This document shows positions 7,916 through 16,323 of a DNA stretch of 64,000 nucleotides, in pieces (within the stretch, counting starts at the first letter, position 1; each line of letters begins with the position of its first letter). Under the pieces are notes generated by a model that was not told where the DNA came from, searched no databases, and saw only the letters and a list, made by a program, of their open reading frames with translations. A program made the translations under genes and the position numbers. The DNA lies in NCBI RefSeq assembly GCF_040822065.1, contig NZ_CP162005.1, positions 5,580,001 through 5,644,000 of the forward strand. The letters run 5' to 3'. The stretch comes from Pedobacter sp. WC2423. GTDB taxonomy: Bacteria > Bacteroidota > Bacteroidia > Sphingobacteriales > Sphingobacteriaceae.

Positions 7916-8083
7916 ATGAAAAAAATTAAATTAAACTCAGAAAGACTACGTTTGAAAAAAGAAAAAGTTGCTTCATTAACCACGGAACAAATGGGTAAAG
8001 TTTATGGTGGCATACCAGTGACAACTATTACCAGAAGATTCTGCTGTGATCTGTCAGATTCAATCTGTCCTGTTGAGCCTTAG
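7916..8083 (+). CDS. Class I lanthipeptide precursor 3
   Basis: A 55-residue peptide. The leader differs from copies 1 and 2 at one position (E24 for D24). The core has P34, T36, T37, T39, R40-R41, F42-C43-C44, Ser at 47 and 49, and C51, ending Pro-Val-Glu-Pro. It looks intermediate between copy 1 (identical Cys spacing) and copy 2 (shared RRFCC and Glu-Pro tail), consistent with serial duplication. It starts 242 bp after copy 2. Confidence 0.92.
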   Translation: MKKIKLNSERLRLKKEKVASLTTEQMGKVYGGIPVTTITRRFCCDLSDSICPVEP

Positions 8084-8149
8084 TTTTAAACATTGCGTTT
8101 AAATTATAGTAAAACAGATTTATTTTATTTAACCTGAAATCATTGCAAA

Positions 8150-8311
8150 ATGAAAAAAATTAAATTGAATTCAGAAAGACTTCGTCTGAAAAAAGAAAAG
8201 GTTGCTTCTTTAACTACAGCTCAAATGGGTAAAGTTTATGGTGGGGCACCAATTACCACTGATACCAGAAGATTTTGCTGCCTGTTGACTATTGAAGCAA
8301 TCTGCGCTTAA
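8150..8311 (+). CDS. Class I lanthipeptide precursor 4
   Basis: A 53-residue peptide, the shortest of the set. The leader is conserved except A24. The core starts with Ala-Pro and keeps T36, T37, T39, R40-R41, F42-C43-C44, T47 and C52, with a single Ala after the last Cys. Its Ser/Thr are all Thr, so only methyllanthionine bridges could form. The acidic residue after the CC pair in other copies is replaced by Leu-Leu, making it the most hydrophobic core. It starts 234 bp after copy 3. Confidence 0.92.
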   Translation: MKKIKLNSERLRLKKEKVASLTTAQMGKVYGGAPITTDTRRFCCLLTIEAICA

Positions 8312-8394
8312 AACTTACGCTTTTAAGTTTAAACACATCCTGTTTAAATTTTAGCAAAACAGAACTATTTTATTTAACCTAAAATCGTTATCAA

Positions 8395-8559
8395 ATGAAA
8401 AAAATTAAATTGAATTCAGAAAGACTTCGCTTAAAAAAGGAAAAAGTTGCTTCACTGACCACGGAGCAAATGGGAAAAGTTTATGGTGGAATACCATTGA
8501 CAGCTCATACCGGTAGATTTTGCTGCGACTTTAGTGATGTGCAAGTTTGCGTTGTTTAG
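8395..8559 (+). CDS. Class I lanthipeptide precursor 5
   Basis: A 54-residue peptide. The leader is conserved, with E24. The core is the most diverged: T36 is kept but position 37 is Ala, position 40 is Gly, and T39, R41, F42-C43-C44, S47 and C52 remain. Because it has exactly three Ser/Thr and three Cys, it defines the minimal set of ring-forming residues. It starts 245 bp after copy 4 and is followed after 95 bp by lanC. Confidence 0.92.
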   Translation: MKKIKLNSERLRLKKEKVASLTTEQMGKVYGGIPLTAHTGRFCCDFSDVQVCVV

Positions 8560-8654
8560 CATTAATTTTCCAGTTTTAAACACGTAACATTAAAGAATAG
8601 CCAGCTTATAAACTGGCTATTCTTCCATAGTAAACAGGTGACCGATATTTTTAT

Positions 8655-9851
8655 ATGAAAGAAGAAATTCAAATTACACTGGATAAAATATATTTATCAC
8701 TTAAAAACCGTGATTATTATCAACCATCACTTCTCGACGGGGAAGCCGGATACTGTCTTTTTGATCAATCTTATATCAGCTATACTGGTACCCATGCTGA
8801 AAATCACGTTGATAACCTGGAGCATTTTGAAAATAATCTTCAAACACTTTCTGAAGATTCAATTGGTTGTCAAAGCGCTTTTTTCTCGTCTGGTAAAGCA
8901 GGAGTTAACTGGTTCTTTTCCTATTTAAAAGTTAAGGATTTATTAGACGAAGAGAATTGGGAAATACTATGCGATGATAATCCTGAATTATTTGAGCAGG
9001 CTATTCATTACCTGAAAGATGGAAATTATGATTTTCTTCATGGTTCCATTGGAATTGCCTATCACTCTTTGTATGAACAGACCAGTCAATTCTCTGAATT
9101 TCAGGAAACATTTTTCAGACTGCTGCATAAGCTCGCCTATCAGTCATCAGACAAGATGTTTATTGCGCATTTTGATTTGACCAGTCAGCTCCCGGTAAAC
9201 AATAAAATTAACCTGGGTATGGCACACGGTTTAACCAGTGTTTTAAAATTCTGTCTGCAATGTTATCAAAAGAATATCTGTTCTGCAGCGGCTAAAAAAC
9301 TGGCGCTTGATATTGCAGATTTATTCAAATCAACTATCAATAGAAATACCAATAATAGTCTGTTCCCTAATATTCTAACATTCGATGAACCCTTAAAAGG
9401 ATACAGTCGGGTAGGGTGGTGTTACGGAGATTTAACCATAGGCTTTGTACTCTACCAGGCCGGGATGGTTTTTGAAGATACAGTGCTGAAAGATTTAGGG
9501 ACAGAGATACTGACACATACCTCAAAAAGAAGAAGCGAAGAACAGACGATGGTTAAAGATGCCGGGATTTGCCATGGCAGTGCTGGTATAGCCCACGTTT
9601 ACAATAAAATGTGGCATTACACTAAAAATCCTGTTTTCAAAGAAGCCTGTGATTTCTGGATACGGCAAACAATAGACTTTTCTTGTCATCCGGATGGTTA
9701 TGCAGGTTTCAAATCCTATTCACCAGATGTAACCGGAAAATATACAAACTCTTATGGATTATTAAACGGAATAAGTGGTATCGGACTGGTTCTGCTCAGC
9801 TATCTTACCGGAGACTTTAGCTGGGATTACTGCATCATGCTTAATGATTAA
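8655..9851 (+). CDS. lanC: Lanthionine synthetase C-like cyclase (LanC)
   Basis: A 398-residue protein of normal LanC length. Zinc ligands are visible as C256 in GWCYGDLTIG and C306-H307 in ICHGSAGIAHVY, and GMAHGLTSVL is another characteristic helix-hairpin motif of the alpha/alpha toroid. LanC activates Cys thiols on zinc and directs their addition to dehydrated Ser/Thr of the precursor. The gene follows the five precursors and its last 8 nt overlap an alternative start of lanB, so the pair is probably translationally coupled. Cytoplasmic, acting at the membrane with LanB and the exporter in known systems. The start is the first ATG, preceded by an A/T-rich rather than SD context. Confidence 0.93.
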   Translation: MKEEIQITLDKIYLSLKNRDYYQPSLLDGEAGYCLFDQSYISYTGTHAENHVDNLEHFENNLQTLSEDSIGCQSAFFSSGKAGVNWFFSYLKVKDLLDEENWEILCDDNPELFEQAIHYLKDGNYDFLHGSIGIAYHSLYEQTSQFSEFQETFFRLLHKLAYQSSDKMFIAHFDLTSQLPVNNKINLGMAHGLTSVLKFCLQCYQKNICSAAAKKLALDIADLFKSTINRNTNNSLFPNILTFDEPLKGYSRVGWCYGDLTIGFVLYQAGMVFEDTVLKDLGTEILTHTSKRRSEEQTMVKDAGICHGSAGIAHVYNKMWHYTKNPVFKEACDFWIRQTIDFSCHPDGYAGFKSYSPDVTGKYTNSYGLLNGISGIGLVLLSYLTGDFSWDYCIMLND

Positions 9852-9855
9852 ATAT

Positions 9856-12800
9856 ATGATTAAAAGTTATTCTTTTGTTTTACTGCGTACTCCACTGCAG
9901 AGCCTGAACTTAGCCAATGATTTTTCAGCAGAAAGACAAACTTTACTTCAGGAAGGCATCTATTTATCCTCTCCCGAATTCTGGAAAGAGCTGTTGAAAG
10001 AGAATGATCTTACCGCGAAAGAAAAAGAAAAACTGGAACTATCCTTTGCCAAATACTGGTTGCGCAGCTGTAGCAGATGTACACCATATGGAACACTGGC
10101 AGGCGTTAAATTGATCGCGATCAAGGCAGAAGAAACAAATCTTCAGCTGGATCATGCTGATCAGCATATCCGTAGTGTCCGGTTGGATATGAACTATCTT
10201 AACGAGATGATCACCTATCTGAATACAGTTCCTGAAATTGTCAGCCAGCTTAAATTTTATACTAATAATAGTTTATACGAACTTCCTGACAGTTATCGCT
10301 ATGCAACTTATTCTTTGATAGATACTCAGCGCGTTTACGAGCTGACTTCTATAAAAAAGACAAATTATATTACAGACATTCTGCTGACAGCTCAAAAAGG
10401 AGCTACACTCGAAAGTCTGGCACAAATACTTAAAAGCCATGAAAATATAAGCCTGGAAGAGGCTGCTGAATTTATTGCAGATATGGTAGATTCTCAACTC
10501 ATTTTATCAGACTTAGAACCTTGTGTTACCGGTAAAGATCCCCTGAATGTATTAATAGAACAGCTGGAAACGCTGCATCAAGTCGATGAATTACTCCTGA
10601 AATTGAAGGGAATTCAACAGCTGATCAAGAATCCAAAGGCAGGAGTGGGCTACTATAAAGAAATAGAAGATAGCTTAAAAGCACTCGATTTCCCCATACA
10701 AATTCCATCAAATCTATTGCAGACCGATCTTTTCTTTGCAGCGAAAGCGCACACAATTGATCAAAGTATTATTGATCGTATTCTTAAACAAACCGAAGAC
10801 TTGTACGCCCTGAGCCTTTCGGGTGAGGGCAGGGATCTGAATAACTTTAAAAGTAAGTTTTCGGCACGTTATGAATTTGAAGAAGTCCCGCTATCATTCG
10901 CATTGGATGCAGAGCTGGGAATTGGTTATGCCGGAAGTGATCAGTCATCGGCAGGTGAAAACAGCCTGGTTGAAAACCTCACTTTGAAAGGCCCTGTTGC
11001 TGCAAAAACTATTAATTTCGATTATATACAAGAATTTGTACTGCACAAACACAACGACTATCTTCAACATCAAAAAACAACTATTGAAATTACTGAAGAA
11101 GAATTAAAATCTTTTAAACCCAAGGTTACAAATTATAAATTTTCGAACAGCTTACACCTGATGGGAAGTTTGTTGAAATCTGGTGGTAAGCTTGATGCAG
11201 AAAACTTCATTTTTGAGCTTTCCAGCTTTGGAGGTACTTCTTCGGGCAATCTCCTGTCCAGATTTGCACATGGAGACCAGCAACTCTGCGATTTTACAAA
11301 AGAAATCCTTAAAGAAGAAGAAAAGGAATTCCCGGATCATATTTACGCAGATATTGTGCATCTTCCACAAGCCAGAGTTGGTAATGTGCTGCTCAGGCCT
11401 TTGTTGCGAAATTATGAAATACCTTATATCGGTAAATCTGGCTTAACGGCAGAAAATCAAATACCTGTAGAGGATATTATGGTTTGCGTTAAAAACAACA
11501 AGGTACTTTTGAGGAGCAGAAAACACAATAAATATATTATTCCCAAACTTACTTCTGCCCATAATTTCTCCACCCGAAGTTTACCAGTTTATAAGTTTTT
11601 ATGCGACTTGCAAACACAAGGACAAGCACAACCTGATGCCTGGAACTGGGGGGTGTTGTCTTCATTAACTTATCTGCCAAGAGTTGTTTATAAAAACCTG
11701 ATCGTCAGAAAAGCGCGATGGATTCTTAAAAAAGAAGAGCTGCCGGCCATTCCGAAAGAGAGAAATGAATATTTAAACTATTGCCGGGCATTAAGAATTC
11801 AATACCATATCCCACAAAAAGTTGCTTATGTGGAACACGACAATAAGCTTTTAATTGACCTGGAAGAGCTGGCAGGTGCCGACTTATTCATTCATTATCT
11901 GAAACGATATGAAAGTGTACAGCTTGAAGAATTCCTCTTTACCAATGAAAACTGTATCGTATGCGATGCAAATGGAAATCCGCATACCAATGAATTGATT
12001 ATCCCTTTAAAAAGAGAAGATGTAGGTTTGGATAAGAGTCTGGTGAACCATGCTTTGAAAAGTGATTTTACCTCTTTAAAGAATGAAATTCCGGTTAAAA
12101 GGAAGTTTTCTCCATTTAGTGAATGGTTATTTTTTAAAATTTATTGCGGGCCCACAGCAGGTGAAAAAATACTGAAAAATGAACTGCTTGAATTTGTGGA
12201 AGACGGCATCAGACAAAACTTATTTGAGAAATTTCATTTCATCAGGTATATCGATGAATCATTCCATATCCGGGTCAGATTTTACAACTCAGACCTGGCA
12301 AAGCAGCTGAAAGTTCAACAGCAATTTATGGAAGTGCTGGAACCTCTGTTAGCCAGTAACCTGATCAGTAAAGTTGTGCTGGACACTTATTCACGAGAGT
12401 TGGAACGTTATGGTGCACCTATCATAGCAGAGGTAGAATCTCTGTTTTTTAATGATAGCCTGGCAGTGCTCAAATTTGCCAGATTACTGGATAGTCCTGA
12501 ACTGGAAGAATACCGGTTTTTATTTGCACTCAGAGGAGCTGATATGCTTTTAACAGATTTCGGTTATACAATTCTTGAAAAAAAAGAGCTGTTAAAAAGA
12601 CTGCAAATGGGTTTTTTCAGAGAGTTTGGCGGCGATCCAGCTTTGCAAAAACAATTGAATGAGAAATATCGTCAAAAACAGAAAAATATATTTTTGCATA
12701 TGAATGCTGATTTAGATGAATTAAATGAGATTGAAGAAGCTGTGGCGGTTTATAAAAAAAGATCAGCTATGAACAGGTTGGTTTATCAAACTATCCTGCT

Positions 12801-12984
12801 TAAATCAGGTAATCAGACACCACCCGATCACCTGATGGAAAGTCTGTTGCATATGTATCTGAATCGTTTGCTGGTTAATAATCCGCGTAAACATGAATTG
12901 GTTATTTATCATTTTCTGGAAAAATATTACAGCTCGCAACTGGCTATTTCAACCCATGTACCTAAATTAGCTATTACTCAATAA
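9856..12984 (+). CDS. lanB: Lantibiotic dehydratase LanB, full length
   Basis: About 1042 residues from the ATG at 9856; an in-frame ATG at 9844 overlaps the lanC stop. The long N-terminal glutamylation domain shows YSFVLLRTPLQSLN at the start, RCTPYGTLAG (about residue 75) and RYEFEEVPLSFALDAELGIG. The C-terminal elimination (SpaB_C/thiopeptide-type) domain begins near residue 748 with FSPFSEWLFFKIYCG and contains FHIRVRFY. LanB uses Glu-tRNA to glutamylate Ser/Thr and then eliminates glutamate to give dehydroalanine or dehydrobutyrine. Both halves are fused here, unlike systems with split dehydratases. It lies between lanC and the exporter. Confidence 0.93.
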   Translation: MIKSYSFVLLRTPLQSLNLANDFSAERQTLLQEGIYLSSPEFWKELLKENDLTAKEKEKLELSFAKYWLRSCSRCTPYGTLAGVKLIAIKAEETNLQLDHADQHIRSVRLDMNYLNEMITYLNTVPEIVSQLKFYTNNSLYELPDSYRYATYSLIDTQRVYELTSIKKTNYITDILLTAQKGATLESLAQILKSHENISLEEAAEFIADMVDSQLILSDLEPCVTGKDPLNVLIEQLETLHQVDELLLKLKGIQQLIKNPKAGVGYYKEIEDSLKALDFPIQIPSNLLQTDLFFAAKAHTIDQSIIDRILKQTEDLYALSLSGEGRDLNNFKSKFSARYEFEEVPLSFALDAELGIGYAGSDQSSAGENSLVENLTLKGPVAAKTINFDYIQEFVLHKHNDYLQHQKTTIEITEEELKSFKPKVTNYKFSNSLHLMGSLLKSGGKLDAENFIFELSSFGGTSSGNLLSRFAHGDQQLCDFTKEILKEEEKEFPDHIYADIVHLPQARVGNVLLRPLLRNYEIPYIGKSGLTAENQIPVEDIMVCVKNNKVLLRSRKHNKYIIPKLTSAHNFSTRSLPVYKFLCDLQTQGQAQPDAWNWGVLSSLTYLPRVVYKNLIVRKARWILKKEELPAIPKERNEYLNYCRALRIQYHIPQKVAYVEHDNKLLIDLEELAGADLFIHYLKRYESVQLEEFLFTNENCIVCDANGNPHTNELIIPLKREDVGLDKSLVNHALKSDFTSLKNEIPVKRKFSPFSEWLFFKIYCGPTAGEKILKNELLEFVEDGIRQNLFEKFHFIRYIDESFHIRVRFYNSDLAKQLKVQQQFMEVLEPLLASNLISKVVLDTYSRELERYGAPIIAEVESLFFNDSLAVLKFARLLDSPELEEYRFLFALRGADMLLTDFGYTILEKKELLKRLQMGFFREFGGDPALQKQLNEKYRQKQKNIFLHMNADLDELNEIEEAVAVYKKRSAMNRLVYQTILLKSGNQTPPDHLMESLLHMYLNRLLVNNPRKHELVIYHFLEKYYSSQLAISTHVPKLAITQ

Positions 12985-13001
12985 TAAATACAAGACGCTT
13001 C

Positions 13002-15179
13002 ATGAGTTTTCCTTTTTATAAACAATTCGATCTGATGGACTGCGGTCCCACTTGTCTTCGCATGGTAGCTAAACATTATGGGCGTAGTTTTAAAGTGCAA
13101 ACATTGAGGCAATATTGTGAAATCAACAGAGAGGGAGTATCCCTGTTAGGTATCCATAATGCTGCCAGTAAGATTGGATTTGATTCCGATGCAATCATTA
13201 CCAGCTTGAAGGGGCTGGAAGAAACTCAGTTGCCGGTAATCCTGCACTGGAGACAAAATCACTTTGTGGTACTTTATAAAATAAAGAACAATAAATACTT
13301 CATTGTTGATCCAGGAAATGGGCATGTCAAACTTAATGCAGAAGACTTTTCCCGCAATTGGATAGATAAGGATGGTCCTGATGAAGGCATAGCCTTAACT
13401 TTAACTCCAACTCCTGAGTTTTATGCACATGAAAATGAAACAGGCAGTGAAGTTCGCTGGTCATTTTTGCTTGGCTATTTTATGACCTACCGAAAGCTGG
13501 TTATTCAACTGTTTTTCGGTTTGGCTGCGGGAAGTATCTTACAATTGATTGCCCCATTTTTAACACAATCCATTGTGGACGTCGGAATTAATACCCGTAA
13601 TCTTAATTTTATATATGTTATTCTTATTGCACAAGGTGCGCTGATTATCGGGCGGATCAGCGTAGACTTTATCCGTTCCTGGATATTACTGCATATCAGT
13701 ATCCGGGTTAATATTTCTATCCTGACCGATTTCATTATTAAGCTGATGAAGCTCCCTATGGTCTTTTTTGATACCAAGATGACTGGTGATATTATGCAGC
13801 GGATGAATGATCAGAAAAAGATAGAAACCTTTTTAACAGGCACAGCATTAACTACGCTGTTTTCTATCTTTAACTTATTGATTTTCTCTGTAGTCATCGC
13901 GTATTACAATATGACTATCTTTTTTGTCTTTCTGATCAGCAGTAGCTTATACATGGGCTGGATCGTTCTGTTTTTAAATCGCCGGAAATTACTCAACTAT
14001 AAAAGCTTTGAAATATCGGCAAAAAATCAGAGTAATGTAGTGCAGCTGGTTACAGGCATGCAGGAGATTAAACTCAACAACTGCGAACAGCAGAAAAGGT
14101 GGGAATGGGAAGATATTCAGGCCAGTTTATTTAATGTTAACGTAAAAAATCTTGCTTTGAGCCAGTATCAGCAAGGTGGCTCAACGTTAATTAACGAAGG
14201 GAAAAATCTGCTGATCGCATTTTTAAGCGCGAGGGCAGTAATAGACGGAAATATGACGCTGGGTGCGATGGTCGCAGTACAATATATTATTGGACAGCTG
14301 AACGGGCCAATAGAACAAATGCTTGGTTTTATACAAGGCTTTCAGGATGCCAGAATCAGTTTAGAACGTTTAAATGAAATTTATCAGATGGATGATGAAG
14401 AACAGCATGATAAAGAATGGAACGATACGCTTCCTGTTCAAAAAGATATCAGCATTGAGCAGCTATCATTTCGTTATCCCGGAACAGGAAATATGCCCGT
14501 ACTCCGGAATATTGACTTGAAAATTCCACAAGGTAAAACCACTGCAATTGTAGGGATGAGTGGTAGTGGAAAAACTACAATTCTGAAGTTATTGTTACGA
14601 TTTTATCAACCCGATGAAGGTGAAATCAACATTGGAAATGAATCATTGAATAGTATCAGCTATAAAGCATGGCGTGATGAATGTGGCGTAGTGATGCAGG
14701 ATGGCTTTATATTTTCTGATACGATTGAACGTAATATTGCCGTCGGTGAAATACCTGCCGATCCGGTAAAGTTGAATCATGCAATCAAAGTTGCTAACAT
14801 TCAGGATTTTATTGATGGTTTGCCGCGGGGTTTAAATACAATGATTGGTGCTGAAGGTAATGGCGTAAGCCAGGGGCAGCTTCAGCGGATGTTAATAGCC
14901 CGTGCCGTATACAAAGATCCAGAGTATATCTTTTTTGATGAAGCTACGAATTCACTGGATGCCAATAATGAGTGGACAATCATGAATAACCTCAAAGAAT
15001 TTTTCACAGGAAGAACCGTAATCATCGTAGCACACCGGTTAAGTACAGTCAGGGATGCCGATAATATCATTGTACTCGATAAGGGGCGTATCATTGAACA
15101 AGGTACACATCAGGAATTAAGCCAGTTAAAAGGCGCTTATTATCTGCTTGTCAAAAATCAGCTGGAGTTAGGAACTTAA
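13002..15179 (+). CDS. lanT: C39-peptidase ABC exporter (LanT type)
   Basis: A 725-residue three-part exporter. Residues 1-130 form a C39 cysteine protease with C14 (DCGPTCL), H87 (QNHFVVLY) and D103 (VDPGNG), which would cleave the leaders after Gly-Gly. The middle is a six-helix ABC transmembrane domain (about 160-450). The nucleotide-binding domain has Walker A GMSGSGKTT (about 518-526), a signature VSQGQLQRMLIARA, Walker B IFFDEATNSLD and the H-loop AHRLS. The signature departs from the usual LSGGQ at two positions. Starts 17 bp after lanB. Confidence 0.94.
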   Translation: MSFPFYKQFDLMDCGPTCLRMVAKHYGRSFKVQTLRQYCEINREGVSLLGIHNAASKIGFDSDAIITSLKGLEETQLPVILHWRQNHFVVLYKIKNNKYFIVDPGNGHVKLNAEDFSRNWIDKDGPDEGIALTLTPTPEFYAHENETGSEVRWSFLLGYFMTYRKLVIQLFFGLAAGSILQLIAPFLTQSIVDVGINTRNLNFIYVILIAQGALIIGRISVDFIRSWILLHISIRVNISILTDFIIKLMKLPMVFFDTKMTGDIMQRMNDQKKIETFLTGTALTTLFSIFNLLIFSVVIAYYNMTIFFVFLISSSLYMGWIVLFLNRRKLLNYKSFEISAKNQSNVVQLVTGMQEIKLNNCEQQKRWEWEDIQASLFNVNVKNLALSQYQQGGSTLINEGKNLLIAFLSARAVIDGNMTLGAMVAVQYIIGQLNGPIEQMLGFIQGFQDARISLERLNEIYQMDDEEQHDKEWNDTLPVQKDISIEQLSFRYPGTGNMPVLRNIDLKIPQGKTTAIVGMSGSGKTTILKLLLRFYQPDEGEINIGNESLNSISYKAWRDECGVVMQDGFIFSDTIERNIAVGEIPADPVKLNHAIKVANIQDFIDGLPRGLNTMIGAEGNGVSQGQLQRMLIARAVYKDPEYIFFDEATNSLDANNEWTIMNNLKEFFTGRTVIIVAHRLSTVRDADNIIVLDKGRIIEQGTHQELSQLKGAYYLLVKNQLELGT

Positions 15180-15191
15180 TCATCATTTAAA

Positions 15192-15710
15192 ATGTCACCC
15201 GTAAAAAAACAAAATAGCGAGCAGGTAATTCATAGTCCTGCAATTCAAGAAATTATTACCACAGTTCCTTCCTGGTTACTGCGCTGGGGTATCTTTATGT
15301 TTTTTGTGCTGTTGATTTTAATCACCGGACTATCTGCTTTTATCAAATATCCTGACCTTGTGATCACGACATTGAAAATTGATACCTCAGCTGATCAGAA
15401 ATTTTATGGAGAAATGGCTGTTCCGGAAAATATGCTGACCAAAGTTAAAGAAGGGCAGCAAGTGCTGATTAAATTAAGAAGATACCCATATCAAACCTAT
15501 GGTACGATCAGAGGTACTATTAAATATATTGATCCTATTCCTCAGCAGGATAGTATTTTCATTTCAAAGGTCGATTTTAACAATGACTTATCTGCATTGC
15601 CCGGGCATATACTATTAAAAGATAAAATGATGGCTGATGCAGAAATTATTACGCAAGACGTTACTATCTTGCAGCGACTGAGCCGAAGTATATTTAAAAG
15701 CAATGATTAA
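15192..15710 (+). CDS. Drastically shortened HlyD-like membrane fusion protein
   Basis: A 172-residue protein: a short cytoplasmic N-terminus, one transmembrane helix (about 33-53, GIFMFFVLLILITGLSAF), a first strand segment YPDLVITTLKIDTSA, then directly the C-terminal beta-barrel part of MFPs (FYGEMAVPENMLTKVKEGQQ, residues RGTIKYIDPIP, DAEIITQD). Full-length partners of C39 exporters in Bacteroidota are about 400-430 residues; here the lipoyl and coiled-coil hairpin region is absent, as if deleted between residues 70 and 75. There is no frameshift, and flanking parts are intact. It may be a degenerate adaptor or a minimal one. Its end overlaps the next gene. Confidence 0.8.
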   Translation: MSPVKKQNSEQVIHSPAIQEIITTVPSWLLRWGIFMFFVLLILITGLSAFIKYPDLVITTLKIDTSADQKFYGEMAVPENMLTKVKEGQQVLIKLRRYPYQTYGTIRGTIKYIDPIPQQDSIFISKVDFNNDLSALPGHILLKDKMMADAEIITQDVTILQRLSRSIFKSND

Positions 15711-16323
15711 GGAAATATATGAATACCATTCCATCTGCGATCAACTTGCAAAAGCAGACGCAGATCTGGGCAATATCATCAGCGCTTATGGGTATCCTCC
15801 ACTATGGACCAGACCCAATACATTTGAAAGCCTGGTCCATATAATCCTGGAGCAGCAAGTTTCTCTGGCCTCCGCCTTGTCTGCCTTAAACAAATTGAAA
15901 GAGCGGTTACCAGAACTTACACCTGCAAATATATTGTCTCTGACCGATGAAGAATTCAAAGCATGTTACTTTAGCCGGCAAAAAACGATTTACACCAGAT
16001 CCTTAGCCAAAGCCTTATTAGATGGACAAATTAACCTTGAAGAATTCAATCAGCTGGATAATGAAGCGGTGCGAAATGCTTTAACCAAATTAAAAGGTAT
16101 TGGTAACTGGACCGTAGATGTTTACCTGATGTTTGTGCTTGGCCGTGCAGATATTTTTCCAGCTGGAGATCTGGCTGCGGTCAATGCCCTGAAAAGAGTC
16201 AAATCGCTCCCGGCAAATATTACCAAGGATAAAATTCTGAACATTGCTGAAAAATGGAAACCCTACCGGACAGTTGCCAGCATGATGCTCTGGCATTATT
16301 ATTTAAGTCAAAAAATTAGATAA
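15703..16323 (+). CDS. HhH-GPD superfamily DNA glycosylase (AlkA-like)
   Basis: A 206-residue protein with the family-typical VHIILEQQVSLASA helix, the helix-hairpin-helix LKGIGNWTVDVYLMFVLG, and the catalytic Asp in FPAGDLA (D156). Such enzymes excise alkylated bases such as 3-methyladenine in base-excision repair. The N-terminal TBP-like domain of E. coli AlkA is missing, as in the compact AlkA/MagI-like forms. Its ATG lies inside the last codons of the shortened HlyD gene (8-nt overlap), so its translation is likely coupled to the lanthipeptide operon. That may be accidental placement; no role in peptide synthesis is implied. Confidence 0.88.
   Translation: MIKEIYEYHSICDQLAKADADLGNIISAYGYPPLWTRPNTFESLVHIILEQQVSLASALSALNKLKERLPELTPANILSLTDEEFKACYFSRQKTIYTRSLAKALLDGQINLEEFNQLDNEAVRNALTKLKGIGNWTVDVYLMFVLGRADIFPAGDLAAVNALKRVKSLPANITKDKILNIAEKWKPYRTVASMMLWHYYLSQKIR

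Larger units (their letters stand above)
7400..8559 (+). repeat. Five-copy tandem gene array, period 234-245 bp
   Basis: The repeat unit comprises an AT-rich upstream segment with AACCTAAAA about 11-19 nt before each ATG, the conserved leader codons, and a variable core. ATG positions are 7431, 7674, 7916, 8150 and 8395. Leader DNA is nearly identical, whereas cores and downstream spacers differ, the pattern expected for duplication followed by diversification of the product-forming part. Confidence 0.9.

Noticed and set aside
7400..8559. CRISPR or simple tandem repeat
   Set aside because: The repeat period of about 240 bp holds complete reading frames with conserved leaders and variable cores; it is a gene array.
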